A stretch of DNA of 64,000 bases from Streptococcus sanguinis (lineage in GTDB: Bacteria > Bacillota > Bacilli > Lactobacillales > Streptococcaceae). The position numbers were made by a program, and so were the translations under genes. The DNA lies in assembly GCF_001078705.1 (NCBI RefSeq), contig NZ_CDMW01000001.1, positions 1,233,541 through 1,297,540 on the forward strand, given 5' to 3'. This document shows positions 17,104-24,469 of the stretch, piece after piece. Position 1 is the first letter of the stretch, and each line of letters opens with the position of its first letter. Below the pieces are notes generated by a model. That model worked only from the letters and a program-made list of their open reading frames with translations, was not told the DNA's origin and made no database searches.

Positions 17104-18888
17104 TCACAATGCCCACCACTGATAAAGTGACCAATAGAGGATATTGACAACGACGGCCAGCGCAGATAGGCTAGTCATGACTGTCAGGAAGAGGCGACCT
17201 TTTCCGATGCCTTTTCCAACCTTAGCCAGAAGTGGATAAACCGCACAAATTACCAAGATTAACCCTAGACCGGCAAATGTCATGAAACGCCAGCTAGCCA
17301 AAAAACTCAGATCGCTGACAGCCAAAGCACTGAAGAAGAGAGTGAAGTTGACAGCCACAGCTACTCCTGCTATGGAAGTCACATAAGTCCAGATGCGAAG
17401 ATGTTTCGGTGTTTTGGACGGACCTTTTTTGAAGACCAGGCGGAAGAGATCAAGTCCACCCCGTACCAAGAAGACAACAAAACTAAAGACAATTCCAATC
17501 ACTGCTAAAATCAGGATGGTCCAATCTCTTATTACATCCGAATCCTTTACCTTGACGCTGTCACCATAAGCTGCTGTTACTTTTTCCGTTCCAGCTTGAT
17601 TGCTGACAACCGCATAGTTCTGAGTCAAAAGCTGGTTGTCCGCAGATTTCTTGACAAAATTTGTATAGAGCAAACTTCTGGTAACGGAGAGAGGTCCTGC
17701 CGCAAAATGACGTGCCGGTCTGTAATAGCCAGGTTGAAATGCATCAAAAGTCTCTTGACTCGTCTTTTTCTTAGGTCCAAAGACCAAGGCAGGCATCTCA
17801 AAGTTATAAACGGACTCGTGCTCTTGATTGGTCATAACGGTCATACCAATGCCATTTTTCAAATCCATAAGCAGATAAGATGAATAACCTATGGAATTAC
17901 CACCATGACCGACAACCGTCGTCCCATATTCCTGAGTCCAAAAGCCGTGCATATTGAGCGGCATATCTGTTCCTGGATAGGTAGAGCTAGCAGTGAAAAG
18001 CGTCTCCCAAGTTTCCGATTTTTTGAAAAGTTTGTCTCTCTTCAAAAGCGCTTGGGCGAACTTCTGGAAATCTCCCATCGTACTGACTGTATTTCCAGCT
18101 GGATAGAGACCGACCTGAAAGTAGACATTTCCCATCGAGGTCTGACCGTCTGCTTGATAGGACAAGGCCTCCATCCGCTTCTTATAAACCTTGAGATTAT
18201 CCTTCAAATCTGAAGACATAGCTGTATCATTCATCCCAAGAGGCTGAAAGATATGCTCATGAATATAAGCAGATAAATCTTGACCAGAAACTCGCTCTAC
18301 GATGTAGCCAGCTAGCCCCGCAGAGAAGTTTGAATAGCTCGTTATGGTTCCAGGTTCATAAGTCTGTTCTGGCTGGTTAGTAGCTACGATTTCACCGATT
18401 GTCAGTCCAATATCCTCCTTATAAGCATGAGTCGACTCGCCAAATCCCGCCTGATGGTTCATCAGATCTAGCATAGTGATAGGCTTATCATAGCGGAGAG
18501 TCTTGAAAAATCCCTCTGGCAGGTAGGTACGAATGTCTTCCTTCAGATCGATTTTGCCCTCTTCGTATAGCTGCATGACAGAGACCCAGACTGTTAGTTT
18601 CCCAACAGAACCCCAGTCAAAGACACTGCTATCATCGGCCTTGAGTCCTTTATCCTTGTTCATATAGCCAAAGTTTCCTTTGTAAATAGTCCCGTCCTTA
18701 TCAAAGACCGCCGTCTCCATACCTGCCGTTGTCTTTTCATGTTCCTTGACAAAGTCTTGGATTTTCTGACCGATTTTGTCACGACCCGTACCTGATGGCA
18801 GCTTCTGCGAGTCAGCCAAGGCTGTAACCGGCTGGAAGAGCCCTAGAGTTATAATCGTTAGAAGCGTTAGAATAAATGATTTTTTCAT
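17104..18888 (-). CDS. Membrane serine hydrolase, beta-lactamase/PBP-like (first in tandem)
   Basis: 594 residues, collinear with the neighbour at 15270-17051 and nearly identical over the first 140 residues. Signal sequence 1-26, SVGK at 94-97 as the catalytic SxxK, YSN near 185-187, and GHGGNSIGYSS as third motif. Four C-terminal membrane segments anchor it. The divergent middle (residues 155-175) and the change from SITK to SVGK suggest differing substrates. Upstream are a 21-codon ORF and a decayed third copy, so the locus has a history of tandem duplication. Confidence 0.82.
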   Translation of the reverse strand: MKKSFILTLLTIITLGLFQPVTALADSQKLPSGTGRDKIGQKIQDFVKEHEKTTAGMETAVFDKDGTIYKGNFGYMNKDKGLKADDSSVFDWGSVGKLTVWVSVMQLYEEGKIDLKEDIRTYLPEGFFKTLRYDKPITMLDLMNHQAGFGESTHAYKEDIGLTIGEIVATNQPEQTYEPGTITSYSNFSAGLAGYIVERVSGQDLSAYIHEHIFQPLGMNDTAMSSDLKDNLKVYKKRMEALSYQADGQTSMGNVYFQVGLYPAGNTVSTMGDFQKFAQALLKRDKLFKKSETWETLFTASSTYPGTDMPLNMHGFWTQEYGTTVVGHGGNSIGYSSYLLMDLKNGIGMTVMTNQEHESVYNFEMPALVFGPKKKTSQETFDAFQPGYYRPARHFAAGPLSVTRSLLYTNFVKKSADNQLLTQNYAVVSNQAGTEKVTAAYGDSVKVKDSDVIRDWTILILAVIGIVFSFVVFLVRGGLDLFRLVFKKGPSKTPKHLRIWTYVTSIAGVAVAVNFTLFFSALAVSDLSFLASWRFMTFAGLGLILVICAVYPLLAKVGKGIGKGRLFLTVMTSLSALAVVVNILYWSLYQWWAL

Positions 18889-18900
18889 GATATTTCCTTT

Positions 18901-18966
18901 CTATTTAGCTTCAACAATCGCATAGGCGATACTTCTGTATACCATTCGGATAAAAATTCTTAACAT
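18901..18966 (-). CDS. 21-residue basic peptide ORF
   Basis: ATG at 18966, TAG at 18901-18903. AAAGGAG lies 6 bases before the ATG, as good as any gene nearby. The peptide starts MLRIFIRM, ends IVEAK, and is amphipathic and basic. It lies 12 bases before the first serine hydrolase on the same strand. It could be a translated small peptide, a leader, or a relic. Nothing in the sequence tells which. Confidence 0.4.
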   Translation of the reverse strand: MLRIFIRMVYRSIAYAIVEAK

Positions 18967-19001
18967 AGCTTTCTCCTTTCTTATGCAATGATTTGCCTCA
19001 T

Positions 19002-19193
19002 CTAATCAAAGGCCGCTGCTTCTACAGCCACCCTTGTCGCTTCATCTTGCTTGACATGTTCCTGAATCTTTTGGGCAATCTCAATGGCCTCTGCGTTAGA
19101 TTTCAAGGATTGCTCCACCGTCTTAGCTTGAGGCGTTTTTACAAGTCCCAAGCTTAGGACTGTCAAAAGCCAGAGAAATAAAGTTTTTGGCAT
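19002..19193 (-). pseudogene. Truncated third serine hydrolase copy
   Basis: 63 residues with its own AAGGAG 8 bases before the ATG. It keeps a signal sequence (FLWLLTVLSLGL) and the segment IAQKIQEHVKQDEATRVAVEAAAFD, which aligns with IGQKIQDFVKEHEKTTVGMTTAVFD (residues 39-63) of the two complete paralogs downstream. It stops exactly there, before the catalytic SxxK. It is an N-terminal remnant of a third tandem copy; a short secreted product is still possible. Confidence 0.7.
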
Positions 19194-19478
19194 GGTTTCT
19201 TACTCCTTAGATACAATTTAAAATGACGACTGGAATCTATCCCATTGCAGCTCTTCTTATCTTTTACAAATTTTAGGCCTATTTGTATAATCATTTTATA
19301 TATAATATTTTTATATACAAGACGATTATATATAATTTTCTGGTATATGTCAAATTTTTATATAATCTAAAAATTATATATCAAAATCAGCTTAAAAGCC
19401 TTGAAATCAATATTCTTAGAGAGTTTATAAAAATTGGCTCCAAAAATTTTTTAAAAATTTTTATTTTTTTGAAAGCGC
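19194..19478. other. AT-rich intergenic region
   Basis: About 285 bases without a credible gene. From 19280 to 19400 it is dominated by TATATA/ATATAA runs on both strands. It probably contains the promoter of the minus-strand serine hydrolase group, but no single -35/-10 pair stands out among the many TATA-like strings. Confidence 0.5.
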
Positions 19479-19810
19479 TTGACGAATCTACTATCTTTTG
19501 CTAGACTTAAGACAGAACTATTTCGGAGGTACACGGAGACATGAAAAATTAAGTCTATTTTTTAAAGGAAACTTTATTTAGTAGATTTTGTCATGTTTCT
19601 GCATATCCGCGGGATGTTCATTTTTTTGTGCTTTCTAGCTTCTATTTGCTTATCTTTAGATCAATCCTGTCATTTCTTTGACAATACAAGCTGGAACCCT
19701 ATAGATGAATTATCCTACTGGGACACTCCTGTGTCTGCTTTGTGCAATCTCAACAGCTCTGCTAAATAAAGCAGGGCTGTATTTTGCGTTATAAAACAAA
19801 GGAGACATCA
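19479..19810 (+). promoter_or_regulatory. Promoter and attenuator-like leader of the ABC-F gene
   Basis: TTGACG (19479-19484), 17 bases, TAGACT (19502-19507). The leader of about 300 bases carries GGAGG and a three-codon ORF (Met-Lys-Asn-stop, 19541-19552), then a 58-codon open frame (19593-19769) lacking a ribosome site. Near the gene, GACAC/GTGTC (19722-19726 with 19731-19735) is followed by CTGCTTT (19735-19741), which can pair with AAAGCAG (19768-19774). That pairing excludes a second hairpin, ACAGCTCTGCT with AGCAGGGCTGT (19753-19763 with 19770-19780). This is the form of a translational attenuator, as known for several ABC-F resistance genes. Inference only. Confidence 0.55.
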
Positions 19811-21343
19811 ATGCTTCAAATAAGAAATCTAACCATCACCCACCTAAAAGACCTGAAGGAGCTAGTCAAAGATTTGTCACTGACTGTCAATCAAGAAGAC
19901 AAGGTCGCTATTATCGGTGAGGAGGGCAATGGCAAGTCCACCCTACTCAAGCTCTTGCTAGACGAGCGACTTGTCAGTTCCTATGTCAGCTACAGCGGAC
20001 AGATTGATAAGTCCTATACTGCTGCAGTCTACTTACCCCAGCAGCTTCCTTCAGAGGATGCCCAACTGACGCTCAACGACTATTTCTTTGCTGATTTTGA
20101 GACTGAGCTGGACTACGCTAAGCTCTACCGCTATGCTGGAGAGCTCAACTTTGACAGTCAGCGTTTTGCCAGTCAGCAGCAGCTCTCTAGCCTATCTGGA
20201 GGAGAAAAACTTAAAGTTCAGCTTATCAAGAAACTAGCCAGTGATTGGGACATTCTCTTTCTTGACGAGCCCTCTAATGACCTTGATCTCGAAACTCTGA
20301 CTTGGCTGGAAAACTTTATCAGCCACAGCCAGAGAACGGTCCTTTTCGTCTCTCACGACGAGCACTTTCTCGCTCAAGCTGCGACCAAGATTGTTCATCT
20401 GGAGCGAATCAAAAAGAAACAGGAGGCCAGAACCAGCGTCAAGAGTCTGGACTATGAAAATTACCGCCATCAGCGTCAGGAGGCTTTTGAAAAACAAGGG
20501 CAACTAGCACGAAAAGAGCGAGAAGAACACGCCAAGACCATGGAAAAACATCGACGGGTTAAGCAGAGTGTGGAGCATACTTTACGAAACACCCATGACG
20601 CTACTGCAGGTCGACTGGTGGCTAAGAAAATGAAAAACGTCCTCTCGCAGGGCAAACGATTTGAAAAGGCAGGCGCTGAAATGACAGAAATTCCGACACA
20701 GGAAGATGCCATCAGCCTTCACTTCTCAGATATAGAAGCTCTGCCATTGACCAAAAGAATCCTCAAATTAGAAGGAATGAAACTGGAAACAAACGAACGA
20801 CAACTGGCGGAGAACCTTACTCTGGAGGTCTGTGGCCAGGAAAAAATCGGGCTGATTGGTGCTAATGGTGCAGGCAAATCCACTTTGCTTAAGGAAATAT
20901 GGAAGATTCTGCGCGAGCGGACAGATATGCAGGTCGGCTACATGCCCCAGCATTATGGCGACTTGCTGGCTGATGAGAGTAGCCCTTTGGACTTTCTGGC
21001 TCCCTCTAGCGACAAGTCCCAGGAGGAGAAAATCCTGACGCATCTAGCCAGTCTCCAGTTCACGCGCGATGAGGCCAGCCACTCGATTGGGCAGCTTTCC
21101 GGAGGTCAAAAAGCCAAGCTCCTCCTGCTCAAACTTGTCCTAGATCGCCCTAATGTTCTTATATTGGACGAGCCCACCCGCAACTTCTCTCCCACCTCTC
21201 AGCCTCAGATTCGCCAGCTTTTGGCGACCTATCCGGGCGCCATTATCGCTGTCTCCCACGACCGAATCTTTCTCAAAGAAGTCTGCCAGAAGATTTATAA
21301 ACTGACAGAAACAGGGTTGGAGGAAGTTGGACTTGAAAAGTGA
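19811..21343 (+). CDS. ABC-F family ATPase, possible ribosome protection protein
   Basis: 510 residues from the ATG at 19811, 5-6 bases after AAAGGAG. Two ABC domains in one chain with no membrane segments. NBD1 has GEEGNGKST at 36-44, LSSLSGGEKLKVQL and FLDEPSNDLD; NBD2 has GANGAGKST, QLSGGQKAKL and LILDEPTRNFSP. A Lys/Arg/Glu-rich linker (about 205-300) separates them, the part that reaches into the ribosome in resistance ABC-Fs. NBD2 lacks the usual NHLD after Walker B. The attenuator-like leader supports antibiotic-responsive expression; the drug class cannot be read. Confidence 0.82.
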   Translation: MLQIRNLTITHLKDLKELVKDLSLTVNQEDKVAIIGEEGNGKSTLLKLLLDERLVSSYVSYSGQIDKSYTAAVYLPQQLPSEDAQLTLNDYFFADFETELDYAKLYRYAGELNFDSQRFASQQQLSSLSGGEKLKVQLIKKLASDWDILFLDEPSNDLDLETLTWLENFISHSQRTVLFVSHDEHFLAQAATKIVHLERIKKKQEARTSVKSLDYENYRHQRQEAFEKQGQLARKEREEHAKTMEKHRRVKQSVEHTLRNTHDATAGRLVAKKMKNVLSQGKRFEKAGAEMTEIPTQEDAISLHFSDIEALPLTKRILKLEGMKLETNERQLAENLTLEVCGQEKIGLIGANGAGKSTLLKEIWKILRERTDMQVGYMPQHYGDLLADESSPLDFLAPSSDKSQEEKILTHLASLQFTRDEASHSIGQLSGGQKAKLLLLKLVLDRPNVLILDEPTRNFSPTSQPQIRQLLATYPGAIIAVSHDRIFLKEVCQKIYKLTETGLEEVGLEK

Positions 21344-21369
21344 TTCCAAAATTTTCTTCACTATCTTTA

Positions 21370-21399
21370 TTGACTACTTATGGTCACTTCCTTTATAAT
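21370..21399 (+). promoter_or_regulatory. Promoter of the 402-residue orphan gene
   Basis: TTGACT (21370-21375), 18 bases, TATAAT (21394-21399). Near-consensus and about 35 bases before the ATG. Confidence 0.7.
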
Positions 21400-21433
21400 G
21401 AAGATAGTTTCATAGAAAGTTCAGGTTTTAAAC

Positions 21434-22642
21434 ATGGGAGATATCATAAATATTGCTGCTGAAAACACACTTAACAAAAAAGAGATTTTTAACGAACAAG
21501 CCCAATTCGTTGAACTCACAGATCAGATACTTTTACAAACTCGTTCTGAAATTGAACAACCAACTACAATGAAGTTACCAATTATTGAATTATCAGAATT
21601 AGGAACTACTGTAGCTTCTCTAATCCCTAATTTGACAAAAGTTGTCCAAGGAAATAATGGCGAAAAAGCCTATCGCATTGTTAATAAAGCTGCTGGTGAT
21701 ACCTTAAAAAAGGCAAAAAATGGTAACTACTGGGGAGCTCTGCGAAAAGCGGATGGAGGCTCGAAATTTGTCCAACTTCAAGAAATAAGTGAACTTGCAA
21801 ATGAAGGATTGATGATTCAACCACAAGTTATCATTGTCGCTGCACTCTTATATTCTGTTGAGAAAAGATTAGACAATATTGTTGAAATTGAGAAACAAAT
21901 TTTATCATTTTTAGAAACCGAAAAAGAGTCCTCAATTGAAGCCGATGTCGAGACATTGATGGATTTAATTAGGAAATATAAGCATAATTGGGACAATAGC
22001 CACTTCGTCTCCAGCAGCCATAAAATGGTAATGGATATTCAGAGAAGTGCGAGACAGCAAATGACTTCCTACCAAAAAAAATTAGAAGAAGATTTAAAGT
22101 CTAACCCTCTTCTTATCATCCAATCAGAAGTTTCATCAGCTAAGAAAAAAATTAGTAAGAAATTTAAATACTACAGCTTATCTCTATACACCTATTCACT
22201 GGCATCTTATATCGAAATTATGCTCAGTGGAAATTTAGCTGAAAAAAATATATTATCTATCAAAGAAGAAATCGAAAAACTTTCTTCTGCCTATTCTGCC
22301 ATGTTTACAAAATGTCTAAATTATTTAGAAAAAATGAGCGAATCCTCTATTGAATCCAATGTATTGAAAGGTGTAGGAGAAGCAAGCAAAGCAATAGGCG
22401 GTTTCTTAGGAAATATTCCTTTTATCAAGGACAGCCCTGTAGATGAATTTCTCCAAGACGGCGGAGAAGAGCTAAATAAAAGCGCAAAGAAAATGGAAAA
22501 AGATATAATTAAATCATTCAAAAAATTAGAAAATGCTAAAACATCTGTTTTTATTGATAGGCTCAATGAACTGAACCAAATCTACAACCATACATCAGAT
22601 GTATGTATAGACAATGAGAATATTTATTTTATTGTTTCATAG
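21434..22642 (+). CDS. Helical protein of unknown function
   Basis: 402 residues, no signal peptide, mostly long charged helices with coiled-coil tendency (about 145-240 and 265-320). One moderately hydrophobic stretch near residues 125-145 (QPQVIIVAALLYSV). A Gly-rich middle part follows at about 320-350 (GVGEASKAIGGFLGNIPF). The ribosome site is weak (CAGG). It has its own strong promoter and terminator and is AT-rich compared with both neighbours, which suggests acquisition. I do not recognise a family and propose no function. Confidence 0.6.
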   Translation: MGDIINIAAENTLNKKEIFNEQAQFVELTDQILLQTRSEIEQPTTMKLPIIELSELGTTVASLIPNLTKVVQGNNGEKAYRIVNKAAGDTLKKAKNGNYWGALRKADGGSKFVQLQEISELANEGLMIQPQVIIVAALLYSVEKRLDNIVEIEKQILSFLETEKESSIEADVETLMDLIRKYKHNWDNSHFVSSSHKMVMDIQRSARQQMTSYQKKLEEDLKSNPLLIIQSEVSSAKKKISKKFKYYSLSLYTYSLASYIEIMLSGNLAEKNILSIKEEIEKLSSAYSAMFTKCLNYLEKMSESSIESNVLKGVGEASKAIGGFLGNIPFIKDSPVDEFLQDGGEELNKSAKKMEKDIIKSFKKLENAKTSVFIDRLNELNQIYNHTSDVCIDNENIYFIVS

Positions 22643-22660
22643 TACTATAGTCTATAAGCA

Positions 22661-22687
22661 AAAAGAGTTGGAAATTCCAACTCTTTT
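22661..22687. terminator. Bidirectional terminator
   Basis: AAAAGAGTTGGA (22661-22672) pairs with TCCAACTCTTTT (22676-22687). It serves the orphan gene and the converging ABC exporter operon. Confidence 0.85.
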
Positions 22688-22732
22688 AATTCTGTTTAGC
22701 ATCAATCTGTGAACTTTAATAAAGCTCCCCTT

Positions 22733-24469
22733 CTACTCCTGCGCCGTCTGCATTTGGTAATAAATACCTCTGGCTGTCATGAGCTCCTGATGATTCCCAT
22801 GTTCGACGATATCACCATCTACCATGACGAGGATGATGTCAGCATTTTGAATAGTGGACAGGCGGTGGGCAATGATAAAGCTAGTCCGTCCCACCATGAG
22901 CTTGCTGAAAGCCTCCTGAATCAAGACTTCTGTCCGGGTATCGATGGAGGAAGTCGCCTCATCCAAGATTAGGATTTTAGGCACAGCCAGGAAGACACGG
23001 GCAATGGTCAGAAGCTGCCGCTGGCCTTGAGAAAGGGAGTCCCCAGCATCCGCCAGATAGGTGTCATAGCCCTGAGGCAGCTGCTGGATAAAGAAATGCG
23101 CGTTGGCCGCCTTGGCAGCTGCAGTGACCTCTTCTCGGCTGGCGTCTGGCCGACCAAAAGCTATGTTATCATGAATGGTCGCCGTCTTAAGCCAAGTCTC
23201 TTGCAGTACCATACCAAACTGCTGACGATAAGAGGCTCTAGTGTAATGTGTGATGGAAACATCATCTAGAGAAATAAGACCACTATCAACATTGTAAAAG
23301 CGCATGAGGAGATTGATCAAGGTAGACTTGCCAGCACCAGTTGGCCCGACAATGGCGACCTTGCTAGCTGCTGGAATCCTCATATTCAAATCCTGAATCA
23401 GCTCTTTTCCAGGCTCATAGCCAAAAGCCACATGCTCAAAGCTAATCTGTCCTCTGACATCTTCCGACTGGAGGATTTCCTGACCAGACTCTGCTATTTC
23501 TTCTTGGTCCAAAACGCTGTAAATCCTCTCCGCACAAGATAAAGCGCTCTGCAATTCCGACATGACTGACGATATATCATTGAAAGGCTTAGTGTACTGG
23601 TTGACGTAGTTGAGAAAGGTTACCAGCTGCCCAACCGTAAAACCTGTTCCCTGAATGATTCGGACAGCCCCAAAGCCTACAATCAAAGCATAGATCAGGG
23701 CATTGATAAAACGAGTTGAAGGATTAACCGTCGAAGAATAGAAAATGGCCGCCTGCGAATAGTCAGCATAAGTTTGATTACTGCGAGTAAAAGCTGTATC
23801 AAACTGCTCCTGAGCATTAAAAGCCTGTATCAGACTTTCCTGGGTCAGACTTTCCTCAATCAGCTGGGTCTGGGCCCCTCTCGCCTGCGTCTGCTGTTGG
23901 AAAAAGCTAAAACTCTTTCTAGCAATAAAGCGAGCTAAGAAGAGAGAAAGGGGCGTCAAAAGCAGAACCAAAAGCAAGAGGAAAAAGTCCAATCTGGCCA
24001 TGCTAATGATAGTCACTAAAATTGTCAGCAAACCCACAAAAAATTGATTAAAAACCATGAGTAGGCCATTGCTGAGTTGCTCCAAGTCCGTCGTCACCCG
24101 ACTAACCAAGTCGCCAGTTCCCTGCCAATCCAGATAAGCCAAAGGCAGATAGTGTACTTTCTTGATAACGTCTTGACGGAGCTGCTGGCTATAGCGATAA
24201 ACCAGCTGATTATAGAGCAAGGGATTGAGCCATTGAATCAGCGTATTGGCTAAGATAACCAACAGCATCTGACCCAAAATCGGCATCAAATGCTGCTCCG
24301 ATTGAGGGAGAAGAACACTATCAACCGCATTCCCGATTAAAACTGGAAGAAGAACAGTCAGAGCCACTTGAGCCACCGTTCCCAGACTAGCTAGGAGAAA
24401 GAGCCAGCGCGCCTGCAGCAAATCTCGAGTCAAACGCCTCAAGCTGCTAGGTGATGTCTTATGCTTCAT
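22733..24469 (-). CDS. ABC exporter half-transporter, heterodimer subunit B (first pair)
   Basis: 578 residues: six membrane segments in about 1-320, then an ATPase domain with GPTGAGKST, LSQGQRQLLTIARV and ILILDEATSSIDTRTE. The catalytic Glu is present, but the signature reads LSQGQ in place of LSGGQ. The partner upstream shows the opposite defect, so each pair of sites is asymmetric, as in LmrCD/PatAB-type multidrug exporters. The ATG overlaps the end of the partner by 11 bases, with GGAGGG upstream. Substrate not predictable. Confidence 0.88.
   Translation of the reverse strand: MKHKTSPSSLRRLTRDLLQARWLFLLASLGTVAQVALTVLLPVLIGNAVDSVLLPQSEQHLMPILGQMLLVILANTLIQWLNPLLYNQLVYRYSQQLRQDVIKKVHYLPLAYLDWQGTGDLVSRVTTDLEQLSNGLLMVFNQFFVGLLTILVTIISMARLDFFLLLLVLLLTPLSLFLARFIARKSFSFFQQQTQARGAQTQLIEESLTQESLIQAFNAQEQFDTAFTRSNQTYADYSQAAIFYSSTVNPSTRFINALIYALIVGFGAVRIIQGTGFTVGQLVTFLNYVNQYTKPFNDISSVMSELQSALSCAERIYSVLDQEEIAESGQEILQSEDVRGQISFEHVAFGYEPGKELIQDLNMRIPAASKVAIVGPTGAGKSTLINLLMRFYNVDSGLISLDDVSITHYTRASYRQQFGMVLQETWLKTATIHDNIAFGRPDASREEVTAAAKAANAHFFIQQLPQGYDTYLADAGDSLSQGQRQLLTIARVFLAVPKILILDEATSSIDTRTEVLIQEAFSKLMVGRTSFIIAHRLSTIQNADIILVMVDGDIVEHGNHQELMTARGIYYQMQTAQE

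Noticed and set aside
19469-19483. cre-like site TTGAAAGCGCTTGAC near the ABC-F promoter
   Set aside because: Two mismatches to the CcpA consensus at the right end; chance similarity in AT-rich DNA is likely.
19283-19504. 73-codon ORF in AT-rich DNA
   Set aside because: Composition of TATA-like runs, no ribosome site, and it overlaps the ABC-F promoter.
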